6,709 bases of DNA from DATKQI01 sp035532755. Its GTDB lineage: Bacteria > Pseudomonadota > Alphaproteobacteria > Acetobacterales > Acetobacteraceae. Where the stretch lies: positions 1 through 6,709 of the forward strand of contig DATKQI010000134.1 of assembly GCA_035532755.1 (NCBI GenBank), read 5' to 3'. The notes beneath the pieces are model-generated. The model saw only the letters and a program-made list of their open reading frames with translations. It had not been told where the DNA came from and did no database searches. This document shows positions 5,811-6,709 of the stretch, one piece after another; position 1 is the stretch's first letter; every line of letters starts with the position of its first letter. Position numbers and translations under genes: made by a program.

Positions 5811-5906
5811 TCGGGCGGTCCTGCTCGGCCTGTCTCGGGCGTTGCGTCGGGCGTCGATCCTCGGGATGGCTCATGATCCCGTGGCGCGCGGAATATAGGT
5901 CGGGTG
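5811..5906 (+). repeat. Cluster of TCGGG-type short direct repeats upstream of cysE
   Basis: TCGGGCG occurs at 5811, 5835 and 5847 (steps of 24 and 12 bases; the last two share TCGGGCGT), with variants TCGGGAT at 5861 and TCGGGTG at 5900. Five TCGGG words within 96 bases is more than I would expect by chance even in GC-rich DNA. The 12-base steps put neighbouring copies roughly one helical turn apart. They might be binding sites for a regulator of cysE; this is inference. Confidence 0.3.
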
Positions 5907-5913
5907 CACCGCT

Positions 5914-5922
5914 TGGCATAAT
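5914..5922 (+). promoter_or_regulatory. Extended -10-like element directly before cysE
   Basis: TGG followed by CATAAT matches an extended -10 (TGn) with 5 of 6 bases of TATAAT. No -35 element lies at the right distance (TATAGG at 5894-5899). A start about 7 bases downstream, near 5929, would leave a leader of only about 5 bases before the ATG at 5934, so transcripts would be almost leaderless, or the real promoter is further upstream. Confidence 0.3.
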
Positions 5923-5933
5923 GGAATTGTCGC

Positions 5934-6623
5934 ATGGCCTTCATGTTTCTACGGGAGAGCGTCCGGACCTATCGCGAGCGTGATCCCGCCGCGCGCTCCA
6001 CCCTTGAGGTTCTGCTGTGCTATCCAGGGTTGCATGCCATCATGTGGCACCGCCTGGCGCACGCATTCTGGCGCCTCGGCCTGCGTCTGCCGGCACGCAT
6101 GATCTCCCATCTGGGGCGCTGGCTTACCGGAATCGAGATTCATCCTGGGGCGATCATCGGCCGGCGGCTGGTGATCGACCACGGCATGGGCGTGGTCATC
6201 GGCGAGACCGCGGAGATCGGCGACGATGTCTATCTGTATCACCAGGTGACATTGGGCGGCACCAGCCTCTCCCACGGCAAGCGCCACCCGACGGTCGGCA
6301 GCAATGTGATCGTGGGGGCCGGAGCGAAGATCCTGGGGGCCATCACCATCGGCGACGGGGCGCGTGTCGGAGCGAATGCGGTGGTCATCGAGCCGGTGCC
6401 GGCCGGCACGACGGTGGTGGGCGTGCCCGCCCGCCCGGTGGAGCGGCGGCGGAAGAAGGTGGAGTTCGACGCCTACGGCACTCCGTGCGACGGCATGATC
6501 GACCCGCTGCTGCGCGATATCGAGGGCTTGCGGTCCGAACTGGCGGAGCTTGAGACGCGCGTGGCTGGCTTGGCGCGGCCAGCGAGCGAGCAGCGGGCGA
6601 CGACGAACTCGCCAACCCTATGA
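5934..6623 (+). CDS. cysE: Serine O-acetyltransferase (short CysE type)
   Basis: This 229-residue enzyme transfers acetyl from acetyl-CoA to L-serine, making O-acetylserine, the first committed step of cysteine synthesis. An N-terminal helical part (about 1-62, with ERDPAARSTLEVLLCYPGLHAI) leads into a left-handed beta-helix (about 65-168): EIHPGAIIG, VIDHGMGVVIGETAEIGDD, VTLGGTSLSHGKRHP, VIVGAGAKILGAITIG and TTVVGVPARPV. Catalytic residues are visible: D82-H83 (E. coli D157-H158 by alignment) and H118 (E. coli H193). After the usual PARPV end, about 60 extra residues include a regular heptad helix (196-213) and a polar tail ending in Leu. The ATG at 5934 has GGAA 7 bases upstream. The ATG at 5943 (MFLRES) fits the N-terminus of relatives as well, but its spacing is poor. 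The cysteine desulfurase gene follows after 13 bases, so the two are probably co-transcribed. Confidence 0.94.
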   Translation: MAFMFLRESVRTYRERDPAARSTLEVLLCYPGLHAIMWHRLAHAFWRLGLRLPARMISHLGRWLTGIEIHPGAIIGRRLVIDHGMGVVIGETAEIGDDVYLYHQVTLGGTSLSHGKRHPTVGSNVIVGAGAKILGAITIGDGARVGANAVVIEPVPAGTTVVGVPARPVERRRKKVEFDAYGTPCDGMIDPLLRDIEGLRSELAELETRVAGLARPASEQRATTNSPTL

Positions 6624-6636
6624 TCCGTCACGATTC

Positions 6637-6709
6637 ATGATCTATCTGGACGCCAACGCGACCGAGCCGCTGCGCCCCGCGGCGCGCGCGGCGATGCTCG
6701 CGGCGCTGG
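6637..6709 (+). CDS. Cysteine desulfurase, NifS/IscS-like, N-terminal fragment (runs off the right edge)
   Basis: From the ATG at 6637, 24 codons remain open to the edge and begin MIYLDANATEPLRPAARAAM. The YLDxNAT(T)PLRP phrase is the hallmark N-terminus of group I cysteine desulfurases, PLP enzymes that move sulfur from cysteine to an active-site cysteine for Fe-S clusters or thio-modification. The PLP lysine and persulfide cysteine lie outside the window, so IscS, NifS and related types cannot be told apart. The start follows the cysE stop by 13 bases without a visible Shine-Dalgarno site; translation may depend on coupling to cysE. In relatives, suf or isc genes would be expected next; that cannot be seen here. 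Confidence 0.82.
   Translation, partial: MIYLDANATEPLRPAARAAMLAAL

Larger units (their letters stand above)
5573..5933. other. 361-base divergent intergenic region between hydrolase and cysE
   Basis: I find no convincing gene here. A 101-codon frame that starts at 5571 is proline/arginine-rich, has no ribosome site and resembles nothing I know. Contents: an imperfect palindrome near the hydrolase end (5604-5629), a GCGCGC inverted pair at 5733-5738/5750-5755, an isolated TTGACT at 5760-5765 with no partner -10 element at normal spacing, a cluster of TCGGG repeats (5811-5906), a 6-bp CGGGAT/ATCCCG hairpin (5862-5867/5876-5881) and an extended -10-like TGGCATAAT just before cysE. No riboswitch or tRNA fold was recognised. 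Confidence 0.6.

Noticed and set aside
5571..5876. 101-codon plus-strand frame in the hydrolase/cysE gap
   Set aside because: It starts inside the hydrolase start codon region, lacks a ribosome site, is Pro/Arg-rich and matches no family I know; the gap looks regulatory.

Overview
The window looks like ordinary core chromosome of a GC-rich alphaproteobacterium. Third codon positions are mostly G or C, long spurious frames run antisense to real genes, and several proteins carry alphaproteobacterial signatures: the HVGS and KMGKT motifs of tyrosyl-tRNA synthetase, the IREVIRHHE end of chorismate mutase, and a COG2945-type hydrolase next to a cysteine desulfurase. Acetobacteraceae/Rhodospirillales is my best guess; this rests on recall of protein style, not on a search.

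Layout, left to right. The 5' end of a glutathione reductase gene reads leftward off the edge (1-75). After a 125-base divergent gap, a DUF1275/YoaK-family membrane protein (201-914) and a short AroQ-type chorismate mutase (988-1308) read rightward. Tyrosyl-tRNA synthetase (1319-2563) reads leftward and meets chorismate mutase tail to tail with 10 bases between stops. anmK (2624-3685), for recycling of cell-wall anhydro-MurNAc, diverges from tyrS across 60 bases. Next come two leftward genes: a Cys/Met-metabolism PLP enzyme (3704-4855) and a COG2945-type alpha/beta hydrolase (4907-5572), separated by a strong hairpin. A 361-base gap (5573-5933) holds an imperfect 26-bp palindrome, a cluster of TCGGG repeats and a possible extended -10 element. 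Serine acetyltransferase cysE (5934-6623) and the first 24 codons of a cysteine desulfurase (from 6637) then read rightward.

Two themes link genes. The right side is sulfur-centred: CysE makes O-acetylserine for cysteine, the desulfurase takes sulfur from cysteine (probably for Fe-S cluster assembly), and the PLP enzyme belongs to the trans-sulfuration family. In the centre, chorismate mutase (tyrosine/phenylalanine precursor) lies beside tyrosyl-tRNA synthetase.

I see no mobile element, CRISPR array, tRNA, rRNA, phage gene or defence system, and no convincing new system. The points most worth checking are a short AT-rich rare-codon patch inside anmK, two places where a tiny frame bridges adjacent genes, the 5604-5629 palindrome with the TCGGG cluster, and the heptad-patterned C-terminal tail of CysE.
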